A stretch of DNA of 64,000 nt. Source: Halosegnis marinus. Its GTDB lineage: Archaea > Halobacteriota > Halobacteria > Halobacteriales > Haloarculaceae. Location: positions 1 to 64,000 of the forward strand of contig NZ_CP119802.1 of assembly GCF_029338355.1 (NCBI RefSeq), in the 5' to 3' direction. Positions within the stretch are counted from its first letter, which is position 1. Every line of letters starts with the position of its first letter. Of the stretch, positions 26,648 to 34,868 are shown piece by piece. A model generated the notes under the pieces. It searched no databases, had not been told where the DNA came from, and worked only from the letters and a program-made list of their open reading frames with translations. Made by a program: the position numbers and the translations under genes.

Positions 26648-27151
26648 ATGCAGGTCGTGCTCGGCGGCACCTTCGACCCGGTCCACGACGGCCACCGGGC
26701 GCTGTTCTCTCGCGCCTTCGAACTGGGCGACCTCACCGTCGGCCTGACCAGCGACGACCTCGCCCCCGAGACGAGAAACGAGGAGCGCTACGTCCGCCCG
26801 TTCGACGAGCGCAAGCGCGACCTCGAAGCCGTCCTCGCCGACCTCGCCGACGAGTACGACCGGGCGTTCGAGGTACGCGAACTGACGGAGCCGACGGGCA
26901 TCGCGGACGAACCGGGCTTCGACGTGCTCGTCGTCTCCCCCGAGACGAAGGACGGCGGCGAGGTCGTCAACGAGGTCCGCGCCGAGCGGGGGCTCGACCC
27001 GCTCGACGTGGAGGTCGTCGACCACGTCCGCGCGGAGGACGGCGGCATCATCTCCTCGACGCGCGTCGTCAACGGCGAGATAGACGTCCACGGGAACGTG
27101 ACGCCCGAGCGGGAGGGCCGCGAGGGCGAGCGAAGCGAGCCCTCGAACTGA
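26648..27151 (+). CDS. coaD: Archaeal phosphopantetheine adenylyltransferase
   Basis: Adenylates 4'-phosphopantetheine to dephospho-CoA in coenzyme A synthesis. 167 residues. It has the nucleotidyltransferase motifs GGTFDPVHDGHRAL (HxGH) near the N-terminus and GGIISSTRVVNGEID at about residue 133. SPETKDGGEVVNEVRAERGL is characteristic of the archaeal branch. The last residues (EREGREGERSEPSN) come from a palindromic repeat at 27121-27145 and are probably not part of the fold. Confidence 0.9.
   Translation: MQVVLGGTFDPVHDGHRALFSRAFELGDLTVGLTSDDLAPETRNEERYVRPFDERKRDLEAVLADLADEYDRAFEVRELTEPTGIADEPGFDVLVVSPETKDGGEVVNEVRAERGLDPLDVEVVDHVRAEDGGIISSTRVVNGEIDVHGNVTPEREGREGERSEPSN
27121..27145. repeat. 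Palindromic GAGCGAAGCGAGC-type repeat at the coaD 3' end
   Basis: CGAGGGC and GCCCTCG arms (7 bp) flank GAGCGAAGCGA. This 25-base hairpin-forming unit overlaps the final coaD codons. A related GAGCGAACGACGCGAGCGAGC sequence follows the tRNA at about 28920-28940. Such short repeats are common between haloarchaeal genes and may aid termination or mRNA stability. Confidence 0.55.
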
Positions 27152-27161
27152 GCGAACCGCG

Positions 27162-27470
27162 TCACCACGACGGGGGTTCGAGCCCCGCCTCCTCCATCAG
27201 CCCCTTCCAGCGCTGTTGGACGGAGAGCCGCGACACGCCGACGGCGTCGGCCACCTCGCCCTGTGACCGGCCCTCGCCGGTGGCGAGCGTGGCGACGTAG
27301 ACGGCGGCGGCGAGCGCCGGGCGCTTCGAGCGCTCGCCCTCCGGCACTGTCGAGAGGAACAGGTCGGCGGCCCGCGAGCGCGTCCCGCTGGGGAGGTCGA
27401 GCCGCTCGGCGGCGCTGTCGAGCGCGGCCAGCCACTCCTCGTTCGCCACCTCGTCGGACGCGCGGTACAC
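27162..27470 (-). CDS. TFB-like protein with a single cyclin repeat
   Basis: 102 residues. ERSKRPALAAAVYVATLATGEGRSQGEVADAVGVSRLSVQQRWKGL matches the second cyclin-like repeat of archaeal transcription factor B, including its helix-turn-helix. There is no zinc ribbon, B-reader or first repeat, so it cannot substitute for a full TFB. It may act as a small DNA-binding modulator. It is convergent with coaD, with only 10 bases between the stop codons. Confidence 0.7.
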   Translation of the reverse strand: MYRASDEVANEEWLAALDSAAERLDLPSGTRSRAADLFLSTVPEGERSKRPALAAAVYVATLATGEGRSQGEVADAVGVSRLSVQQRWKGLMEEAGLEPPSW

Positions 27471-27494
27471 GGTCGGCGTTGTGCCCGGCGCGGC

Positions 27495-27896
27495 TTAACC
27501 GTTGCACCCCTCGAAGCCGAGGTCGACGGAGGTGACGCAGCCGACCTCGTAGGGACCGAACTCGAACGTGTACGTCCCCTCGCCGTCGAGTTCCCGGCGG
27601 ACCTCCTCGGGCCCGTCACAGCCGACGATGCGACCGACCAGTGCGGGAGGGTCCGCAGCCTCGGACTCGACCACGGCGACGACGTACTCCTCGTCGGGTC
27701 CGTCGTCGGTCCCCGGCGTGGCCGCCCGGAAGTCGAGTTCGCTCACCGTCACCTCGTCGCAGACGGGCGGCTCCGTCGGCGTCGGCTCCTCGGTCGCGGT
27801 CGGGGACGGCGTCGGGGTGGGTGTCGGCATCTCGTAGGCACAGCCGGCGGCGAGGCTCGCCCCGGCCGCGGCGAGCAGGGCGCGTCGTGAGGGCAT
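27495..27896 (-). CDS. Small secreted lipoprotein, unknown
   Basis: 133 residues. The N-terminus is MPSRRALLAAAGASLAAGC, a twin-arginine signal with lipobox AAGC (Cys19). A Thr/Pro-rich linker (PTPTPTPSPT) follows, then a globular domain of about 85 residues with four cysteines (PPVCDEV, IVGCDG, VGCVTS, FEGC) that may form disulfides outside the cell. No domain family recognised. Confidence 0.7.
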   Translation of the reverse strand: MPSRRALLAAAGASLAAGCAYEMPTPTPTPSPTATEEPTPTEPPVCDEVTVSELDFRAATPGTDDGPDEEYVVAVVESEAADPPALVGRIVGCDGPEEVRRELDGEGTYTFEFGPYEVGCVTSVDLGFEGCNG

Positions 27897-27970
27897 CGCC
27901 CGGGTGTGGGCGGCCGGCCCGTAAGTGTCTTCAGGAACACGGTTATGCCGGCCGTCCGCGTTCGCTCCCC

Positions 27971-28498
27971 ATGGACGGCCGCGTGGAGGCGATATGGACG
28001 ACTCCGGAGGAGAGCGCGCCGATGGAACCGGCCGAGAAGGTGCGCGCGCTCCCCGGCGGCCTCGACGGCGACCGCTACCGCCGCGGCACGGGCTACTACT
28101 CCCCGTTCGACGTGTGCGAGGTCACCTTCGTCGCGGCGGAGGCGCTCGATGCCATCGCGTCCGAGGCCGGCATCGACCTCTCGGGCGGCGAACACCGCCG
28201 GAACGTCGTCACGCGCGGCGTCGACCTCTCCGCGCTGTTGGAGACGCGCTTCTCCGTCGGAGGGGCCGTGTTCGAGGGCACCCGGCCGCGCCCGCCGTGC
28301 CGCCACGTCGAGCAGGTCGCCGGCCTCGACGGGCTGATGGACGCGCTCCGCGACCGCGGCGGCATCTGTGCGGACGTGGTCGAACCCGGCGAGTTCGCCG
28401 TCGGGGACGCCGTCGAGGTCGGGGAGGACCTGTCCTTCGACGGCGAGGGGCTGGCCGCGGCCATCGCGGAGCGGGCCGAGGGGCCACAAGACCCGTAA
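27971..28498 (+). CDS. MOSC domain protein
   Basis: 175 residues. It matches the molybdenum cofactor sulfurase C-terminal (MOSC) domain: GGLDGDRYRRGTG, VTFVAAEALDAI, HRRNVVTRGVDLSALL, a conserved Cys in PPCRHVEQVAG, then GICADVVEPGEFAVGDAVEV. MOSC proteins handle sulfur or bind molybdenum cofactor. A link to the window's molybdopterin enzymes is possible but they are not adjacent. The following small membrane gene is 22 bases downstream. Confidence 0.83.
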   Translation: MDGRVEAIWTTPEESAPMEPAEKVRALPGGLDGDRYRRGTGYYSPFDVCEVTFVAAEALDAIASEAGIDLSGGEHRRNVVTRGVDLSALLETRFSVGGAVFEGTRPRPPCRHVEQVAGLDGLMDALRDRGGICADVVEPGEFAVGDAVEVGEDLSFDGEGLAAAIAERAEGPQDP

Positions 28499-28520
28499 CC
28501 GAACCCCCGGAACGCCGGGT

Positions 28521-28787
28521 ATGCACGGTCCCTCCGCGCGCGACGCGCTCGACTTCGCGGCCGACGACGGGAGCTACCCCCTCTACGGCGTCGTGCTGGT
28601 CGGCTGGCTGTTCGGCTTCACCGGCGTCCCGGACGGCGTCCTCTACTCGCTCGCGAACCTGCTCCCCGGCTACGGCTTCCGCGCGCTCGCGGACCTGTTC
28701 GCGCTCCTGTTCGAGGTGGCCGGCGTCGCCCTGCTGGTCGCGGGCGCGACGGCGCTCGTCTACCGGGCGTCCGCGGCCGCTCCGTGA
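28521..28787 (+). CDS. Small membrane protein, unknown
   Basis: 88 residues with hydrophobic segments at about 22-42 and 60-80 joined by a Gly/Pro loop (GVPDGVLYSLANLLPGYG). It probably sits in an operon with the MOSC gene. No family recognised. Confidence 0.55.
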   Translation: MHGPSARDALDFAADDGSYPLYGVVLVGWLFGFTGVPDGVLYSLANLLPGYGFRALADLFALLFEVAGVALLVAGATALVYRASAAAP

Positions 28788-28833
28788 CCGAGAGCGATAG
28801 ACTCTTTCCGGGGAGCGCGGTACCACAGGGCGC

Positions 28834-28918
28834 GCGCGGGTAGCCAAGCCAGGCCAACGGCGCAGCGCTTAGGACGCTGTCGTGTAGACGTCCGCCGGTT
28901 CGAATCCGGTCCCGCGCA
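28834..28918 (+). tRNA. tRNA-Leu (anticodon UAG)
   Basis: 85 nt, no intron. The acceptor stem GCGCGGG (28834-28840) pairs with CCCGCGC (28911-28917), with A as discriminator. The anticodon arm is CAGCG-CTTAGGA-CGCTG, giving anticodon TAG (decodes CUA). A long type II variable arm (around CGTGTAGACGT) and the T arm CCGG-TTCGAAT-CCGG identify a leucine tRNA. CCA is not encoded. Confidence 0.95.
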
Positions 28919-28950
28919 TGAGCGAACGACGCGAGCGAGCACGCCTCGCT

Positions 28951-28970
28951 CCGGGTCGAATCCGGTTTCG
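28951..28970 (+). repeat. Partial copy of the tRNA-Leu T arm
   Basis: CCGGGTCGAATCCGGTTTCG resembles the tRNA's own 3' segment at 28895-28914 (CCGGTTCGAATCCGGTCCCG), 56 bases upstream, and keeps a foldable 4-bp stem. No other tRNA parts surround it. It may be a degenerate attachment-site or recombination scar. Confidence 0.45.
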
Positions 28971-28989
28971 GGAATCCGTGTAAAAGCGA

Positions 28990-29439
28990 CTACGCCGCCC
29001 GCAGTTCTTCGAGCGTCTCGCGGACGTTCTCCACGGCGCTCTCCTTCTTCGCGGGGTAGGCTTCCACCTTCGCGCGAAGGGTGATGCCGTCGCCCCGTTT
29101 CACCTCGCCGCGGAACGCCGCCTGCTTGTCGAGCGTCAGGAAGAAGGTGCAGTCCTCGTCGACGCGCTGGTCGAGTTCCTCGATGACCGTCTCGATGTCG
29201 TCGAGGTCGGTCAGTTTCGAGAGGACGTGGCGCATCTCGTCGGCGCGTTCGAGCCGCGCCGAGAGGACGAGGATGCGGTCGCCGTGAAAGCCCTCCGTCT
29301 CGTCGCGGGCGAGCGGCGGCTCCTCCTCGTCCGTGTCGGGCAGGAACGTCGAGAGCGCGTCCGCGACGCGCTTCTCGTCCTCGGTGGCGTAGCAGAAGGC
29401 CCGCAGGTCGACGTAGTGGAACGGGACCCCGCTCGCCAT
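28990..29439 (-). CDS. RNA-binding protein of the COG1325 (exosome-associated) family
   Basis: 149 residues. It begins GVPFHYVDLRAFCYATEDEKRVADAL and continues DETEGFHGDRILVLSARLERADEMRHVL, then RVDEDCTFFLTLDKQAAFRGEVKRGDGITLRAKVEAYP. This pattern belongs to a small archaeal RNA-binding family often described as a predicted exosome subunit. A direct exosome role is inference. The following 68-residue gene ends 4 bases upstream of its start. Confidence 0.75.
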   Translation of the reverse strand: MASGVPFHYVDLRAFCYATEDEKRVADALSTFLPDTDEEEPPLARDETEGFHGDRILVLSARLERADEMRHVLSKLTDLDDIETVIEELDQRVDEDCTFFLTLDKQAAFRGEVKRGDGITLRAKVEAYPAKKESAVENVRETLEELRAA

Positions 29440-29443
29440 CGGC

Positions 29444-29650
29444 TTACTCCTCGTCGTCCTCGGCGTCGGCCTCGTCGGCCTCGGTGAGCGCGTCCTCGGA
29501 GATGCCGGCCTCCTGACCGCCCTCGAAGGAGATGACGTACTGCTCGTCGCCGAACATCGTCTCCGAGACGGTCTCGACGGTGCCGACCTCGCCGTCGAAG
29601 TCGCTGTGCTCGTCGTGCAGGACGACCTTGTCGCCTTCCTCGAAGCTCAT
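29444..29650 (-). CDS. Small acidic KOW/SH3-like protein
   Basis: 68 residues from ATG 29650. GDKVVLHDEHSDFDGEVGTVETVSETMFGDEQYVISFEGGQ has the alternating pattern of a small beta-barrel. The tail is almost all Asp/Glu/Ala. It resembles DUF1918/KOW-like microproteins. It is probably in one operon with the downstream RNA-binding protein gene. Confidence 0.62.
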   Translation of the reverse strand: MSFEEGDKVVLHDEHSDFDGEVGTVETVSETMFGDEQYVISFEGGQEAGISEDALTEADEADAEDDEE

Positions 29651-29702
29651 GCCAGCCCGTTCCCGTGAGCGAGCCAAAAGGTCGTCGTTTCCGGGCGCCC
29701 GC

Positions 29703-30569
29703 CTACCACTCGACGCCGTCGCGCGCCTCGGCGTCCATCCGGCGGAGCGCGGCGGTGGCGTTCGCGGAGTCGTAGCCGAACAGGACGCTCTCGCCGTACT
29801 CGGCGGCCACCTCCGTCGCGTGGACGAGCGCGTCCACGTCCACGTCGACGGCGTACAGTTCGACGGACAGGGGCGTCGAGAGCCGGTCGGCGAACCCCGA
29901 CGCGATGGTTTCGAGCCAGTAGGTCGTCCCGTAGTGGGTGTCGTACAGCGGGACGACGAACTCGTCCACGAGCGGTTCGAGCGCGTCGAGGTCGAGCCCC
30001 GCCCGCTCGTAGAGGTGGTCGCCGTAGGGGTCCGGATAGAGGGTGAAGTACACCGTTCCCGGGATGCGTTCGACGGCCGCCTCGACGAACTCGGTGATGA
30101 CGGACGCGCGCCACGCGTAGCGGTCCTCGACGCCCGTCTCCGCGGGCGGCGGTCCCTCGCCGCGCTCGTGGCGCGCCTCCACCCACGCCTCGAACCGCTC
30201 GTTACAGCGGTCGCAGTAGCAGTACTCGGCGCGGGGAAAACCCACGTCGTCGAGGCGCACGTCGCCGTTCACCGCGGCGCAGTCCTCGATGATCTCGAGG
30301 AGGCCGCGCTTGTACTCCTCGTGGGTCGGGCAGACGTACGCCCAGTCGAAGTAGGTGCGGTCGCGCGTCGCCTCCTGTCCCTCGGGGTTGACGGGAACGA
30401 GGTCGGCGTTCTCCGACGCGGCGGCGTTGTCGCCGAAACAGGAGACCATGCTCACCGCGTGTTCGAGCGGTTCGTTCGACCGCCCGGACACGTCCTTCAC
30501 CTCGTAGAACGCGCGGTCGAACGCCGGCGACTCCGTGTCCTCGGCGTTGCGCGTGACGACCCCGTACAT
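29703..30569 (-). CDS. Hypothetical TIM-barrel (glycosidase-like) protein
   Basis: 288 residues. EYKRGLLEIIEDCAAVNGDVRLDDVGFPRAEYCYCDRCNERFEAWVEA resembles the region of glycoside-hydrolase-like barrels where a CxCxxC group follows a catalytic-face strand. Later motifs (VEAAVERIPGTVYFTLYPDPYGDHLY, LVDEFVVPLYDTHYGTTYW) also look like barrel strands. No signal peptide. The substrate is unknown, and it may not be a hydrolase. Confidence 0.6.
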   Translation of the reverse strand: MYGVVTRNAEDTESPAFDRAFYEVKDVSGRSNEPLEHAVSMVSCFGDNAAASENADLVPVNPEGQEATRDRTYFDWAYVCPTHEEYKRGLLEIIEDCAAVNGDVRLDDVGFPRAEYCYCDRCNERFEAWVEARHERGEGPPPAETGVEDRYAWRASVITEFVEAAVERIPGTVYFTLYPDPYGDHLYERAGLDLDALEPLVDEFVVPLYDTHYGTTYWLETIASGFADRLSTPLSVELYAVDVDVDALVHATEVAAEYGESVLFGYDSANATAALRRMDAEARDGVEW

Positions 30570-30627
30570 GTCGCCGGATAGCCGACGCTCGTGGGTAAGT
30601 CGTTCGGAAAAAGCGGGGGAGGGCTGT

Positions 30628-30696
30628 TTACCGACGCGCGAGGAACGCGGCGACGGCGACCAGTGCGACGACTGCGACGAGTGCTTTCTTCGACAT
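30628..30696 (-). CDS. Possible 22-residue membrane microprotein
   Basis: ATG at 30696 reads MSKKALVAVVALVAVAAFLARR and stops at 30628. It has two lysines, a perfect hydrophobic helix and two arginines, the layout of a single-pass microprotein. It fills an otherwise empty 165-base gap between two minus-strand genes. Coding status is uncertain. Confidence 0.35.
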   Translation of the reverse strand: MSKKALVAVVALVAVAAFLARR

Positions 30697-30734
30697 CGTA
30701 TGACACGACGACGCGCGGGATGAAAGCTCTTGTC

Positions 30735-32105
<1,371 letters not shown>

Positions 32106-32149
32106 CTACCTGACCGGCGTCGCGTCGCGCCTTCAATCCCCCGAAGCGT

Positions 32150-33196
32150 TCAGGCGTCCGCCCGCTCCAGCCGGAGGACGACGCTGTTGGCGCGGCCGTC
32201 GCCGTCGCGCTCCGCGAACCCGAGGTCGCCGCCCACCGACTCCGTCAGCCACTTCGAGAGCCAGAGGCCGAGCCCCTGCGAGTGCGACAGCTGCGTCACG
32301 GGCTCCTCGCGGCCGACGACCGCCTGCTCCATCTCCGGGACGCCCGGCCCGTCGTCGCCGACGGCCAGCGCGACCCGGCCCCCCTCGACGGTCGCGGAGA
32401 CGGTGACGGTCGGCGCGTCGCCCGCGTGGACGGCGGCGTTCTCGACCAGTTCGCGGACGACCCGCTCCAGCCGCTCGTCGCCCGCGACCGACACGCCGTC
32501 GGGGACGGCCGTCTCGAACGTCGCGTCGGGGTGGCGCTCGCGCACCGTCGAGACGACGCCCGCGACGAGCGCGGAGAGGTCGCGCGCCTCGCCGTCGGAC
32601 GGCTCGTCGAGCAGGCGCTGGAGCTCCCGCGCCTTGTCGTTGAGGTCGCCCAGCCGGTCGCCGACGGCCTCGATGCGCTCGCGCGTCTCGGCGTCCTCGA
32701 CGGCGCCGGCGAGGCCGAGCAGGAGCTGTGCCTCGTTACGGAGGTTGTGGCGCAACAGGGTGTTGACCACGGAGAGCCGCTCGCGCTCGCGGGCGAGTTC
32801 GCCCGCGCGGATACGCAACACGTCGTGGACCCCGATGACGAGGTGGGCGAAGGAACTGACGGCGAGGACGCTCGCGACGAGGAACAGCGGGACGGCGGCG
32901 TCGATGGTGCTGCGCGACAGCAGGAGCACCGCGCCGAGCACGACCAGCCCGAGGAGGTTCCACGCCGCGACGCGGGCGACGTTGCGCGTCGAGATGTCGG
33001 CGCGGTACAGCACCGCGCTCGCGGCGACGACGACCAGCCCGAGGGCGGTGCCCAGGGAGGCCACCGCCGTCCCCGCGAGGGGCTGCCCCGCGGCGAGCGC
33101 GAGCGCGTTCGGAACGACGACGAGCAGACCGGTTGCCGCGAGGCTGCCGGCGGCGAGGAGCCGTCCGACCCCGGTCGAAACGCGGCGGAGATTCAC
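32150..33196 (-). CDS. Membrane sensor histidine kinase
   Basis: 348 residues. Four hydrophobic helices (about 10-32, 43-63, 76-93, 100-122) lead to the H-box SVVNTLLRHNLRNEAQ, then the ATPase with ELVENAAVHAG, DDGPGVPEMEQ and SQGLGLWLSKWL. There is no extracytoplasmic loop of note, so it may sense a membrane state or small molecule. No response regulator nearby. It shares architecture with the kinase at 34.9-36.0 kb. Confidence 0.82.
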   Translation of the reverse strand: MNLRRVSTGVGRLLAAGSLAATGLLVVVPNALALAAGQPLAGTAVASLGTALGLVVVAASAVLYRADISTRNVARVAAWNLLGLVVLGAVLLLSRSTIDAAVPLFLVASVLAVSSFAHLVIGVHDVLRIRAGELARERERLSVVNTLLRHNLRNEAQLLLGLAGAVEDAETRERIEAVGDRLGDLNDKARELQRLLDEPSDGEARDLSALVAGVVSTVRERHPDATFETAVPDGVSVAGDERLERVVRELVENAAVHAGDAPTVTVSATVEGGRVALAVGDDGPGVPEMEQAVVGREEPVTQLSHSQGLGLWLSKWLTESVGGDLGFAERDGDGRANSVVLRLERADA

Positions 33197-33290
33197 AGGG
33201 GGACGACGACGGCCCGGGAAATAAACGGATACGGAGACGTGTCAACGCCCGCCACCCCGGGCTTAGGTACGAGGGCGCGCCACCCGACCC

Positions 33291-33902
33291 GTGTTGGCCA
33301 TCACGGGCGGCAAGGGCGGCGTCGGGAAGACCACCACCGCACTCGGGCTCGCGGCCGCGGCGGCGCGGGCCGGCGACCGTCCGGTCGTCGTCGACGCGGA
33401 CCGGGACTGTCCGAACCTCGCCGTCGCGGCCGGAACCGACGGAAAGGGGCTGGGACGGCTCGCCGCGGGCGACCCGCTCCGCGTCGCCGGGACGCGCGTC
33501 GCCGGTGTCACCGTCCTCGGCGCCCGTCCGGGCGAAGACGCCTTCCCCGAGGCCGCCGACCGCCTCGCCGCAGCCGACCGTCCCGTGGTGCTCGACTGTC
33601 CGGCCGGGGCGGGCGAGCCGACGGCGGCCCCGCTCGCCGCTGCCGACCGCTCGGTCGTCGTCGCGCGGCGGACCCGGCGCGCGCTCGCAGACGGCCGGAA
33701 GGCCGCGGCGATGGCCCGACGGCTCGGGGCTACCCCCGCGGGCGTCGTGCTGTCGCGCGCCGAGCGCGTCGGCCGCGCCGAGCGCGTGTTCGAGACCACG
33801 GTACTCGAGCGGGTGCCGCGGACGGACGGCCCCGCGCCCTGGCGCCGCCACCGACCGGTGTACGACCGGCTCTACCGGTCGTTACGCCGACAGAATCCTT
33901 AA
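33291..33902 (+). CDS. MinD/ParA-like P-loop ATPase
   Basis: 203 residues from GTG 33291. It has the deviant Walker A motif GGKGGVGKTTTAL at residues 5-17, VVVDADRDCPNLAVAAG as the switch region, and VVLDCPAG as Walker B. It is shorter than MinD proper and lacks an obvious C-terminal amphipathic membrane helix. Such orphan ATPases may position or regulate a partner. The next gene, 26 bases downstream on the same strand, encodes a RecA-like protein without a P-loop. Confidence 0.8.
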   Translation: MLAITGGKGGVGKTTTALGLAAAAARAGDRPVVVDADRDCPNLAVAAGTDGKGLGRLAAGDPLRVAGTRVAGVTVLGARPGEDAFPEAADRLAAADRPVVLDCPAGAGEPTAAPLAAADRSVVVARRTRRALADGRKAAAMARRLGATPAGVVLSRAERVGRAERVFETTVLERVPRTDGPAPWRRHRPVYDRLYRSLRRQNP

Positions 33903-33928
33903 CATCGGGTAGCGACATAGTGAACGCA

Positions 33929-34555
33929 ATGGCGGAACGGCTCCGGACGGGGATAGACGTCCTCGACCGCAAACTCGACGGGGGGATTCCGGCGGGGAGC
34001 ATCGTCTCCCTGCAGGCGGCCCCCGCGAGCCAGGCGGAGCTGTTCCTCTACGAACTCACGGCGACGCGTGGCACGCTGTACCTGAGCCTCGACCGCTCGG
34101 AGGACGCGGTGGCGGCGAGCGTCCGCGGCTCCACCACCCGGACCGGCGAGCCCACGGTGCGCCACGTCAACGGCGACGCCCCGCTTGACAACGCCACGAA
34201 GCTCGTCTCCGCGCTCCCCGACGCCTCGAACCTCATCATCGACCCCGTGGACGTGCTGGAACAACAGGAGGCGCCGCGCTACCGGAACTTCCTCAACGAG
34301 CTCCAGAACCACATCTACAACACGGGGTCGCTCGCCGTCCTCCACGGCCTGAACGGCCGCGAGGTCGCGCCGCTGCGCGACACGACGCTCCACATGTCCG
34401 ACGTGGTCTTCGACCTCGAAACCGAGGTGAACGGCGACCGCATCGAGAACCGCCTCACCGTGCCGAAGTTCCGCGGCGGCGTCGCCGTCCCCGAGGTCAT
34501 CAAGCTCGAACTGGGCGAGGGCGTCGCCATCGACACCTCCCGCGACATCGCCTAA
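33929..34555 (+). CDS. RecA/KaiC-like protein with a degenerate P-loop
   Basis: 208 residues. It starts as KaiC/RAD55 proteins do (TGIDVLDRKLDGGIPAGSIVSL), but the Walker A position reads QAAPASQAEL, with no GK[ST]. The remaining fold is visible: GTLYLSLDRSEDAVAASV, NLIIDPVDVLE (Walker B region), SLAVLHGL and VVFDLETEVNGDRIENRLTVPKFRGG. It probably no longer hydrolyses ATP and may serve as a regulatory or structural partner. Its stop shares bases with the convergent HNH gene. Confidence 0.75.
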   Translation: MAERLRTGIDVLDRKLDGGIPAGSIVSLQAAPASQAELFLYELTATRGTLYLSLDRSEDAVAASVRGSTTRTGEPTVRHVNGDAPLDNATKLVSALPDASNLIIDPVDVLEQQEAPRYRNFLNELQNHIYNTGSLAVLHGLNGREVAPLRDTTLHMSDVVFDLETEVNGDRIENRLTVPKFRGGVAVPEVIKLELGEGVAIDTSRDIA

Positions 34556-34845
34556 CGCTCCCGGCGGACCCGGTCGCTCGTCCGGACCTCGATGCTCGTT
34601 TTATCGGTGCCGCGTATCCAGTCGAGGTAGTCCGCCATCCGGTCGGCCGCGCGCAGCCGCTCCGCGGTGTGGTACTCCTCGATGAGCTCCTCGTTCGTGA
34701 ACAGCGCGTGGAGCTGGTCGTGACACGGCGAGCACACCGTGACGACCGGCGACTCCTTTCGGTGTTCGGGGACGAGGTGGTGGCGCTCCATGGGGAGCGC
34801 GTCCCCGTAGCGACCACACAGCGCGCACGGGTCGGGGTCGGCCAC
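34552..34845 (-). CDS. Small HNH-type zinc-binding protein
   Basis: About 97 residues from GTG 34845. CALCGRYGDALPMERHHLVPEHRKES followed by VTVCSPCHDQLHALF gives the Cys-pair-framed HNH layout (HH ... CxxCH ... H). A charged helical tail ends EVRTSDRVRRER. It could be a nuclease or only an HNH-fold DNA-binding protein. The central Asn is not evident. Not linked to any recognisable restriction or homing system here. Confidence 0.65.
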   Translation of the reverse strand: MADPDPCALCGRYGDALPMERHHLVPEHRKESPVVTVCSPCHDQLHALFTNEELIEEYHTAERLRAADRMADYLDWIRGTDKTSIEVRTSDRVRRER

Positions 34846-34868
34846 GACGGTGCTCGGGCCGCGACGGA

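Noticed and set aside
34552-34845. Homing endonuclease or restriction system from the HNH protein
   Set aside because: It stands alone, with no intein, intron, methyltransferase or specificity gene nearby. Small HNH-fold proteins are common in haloarchaea.
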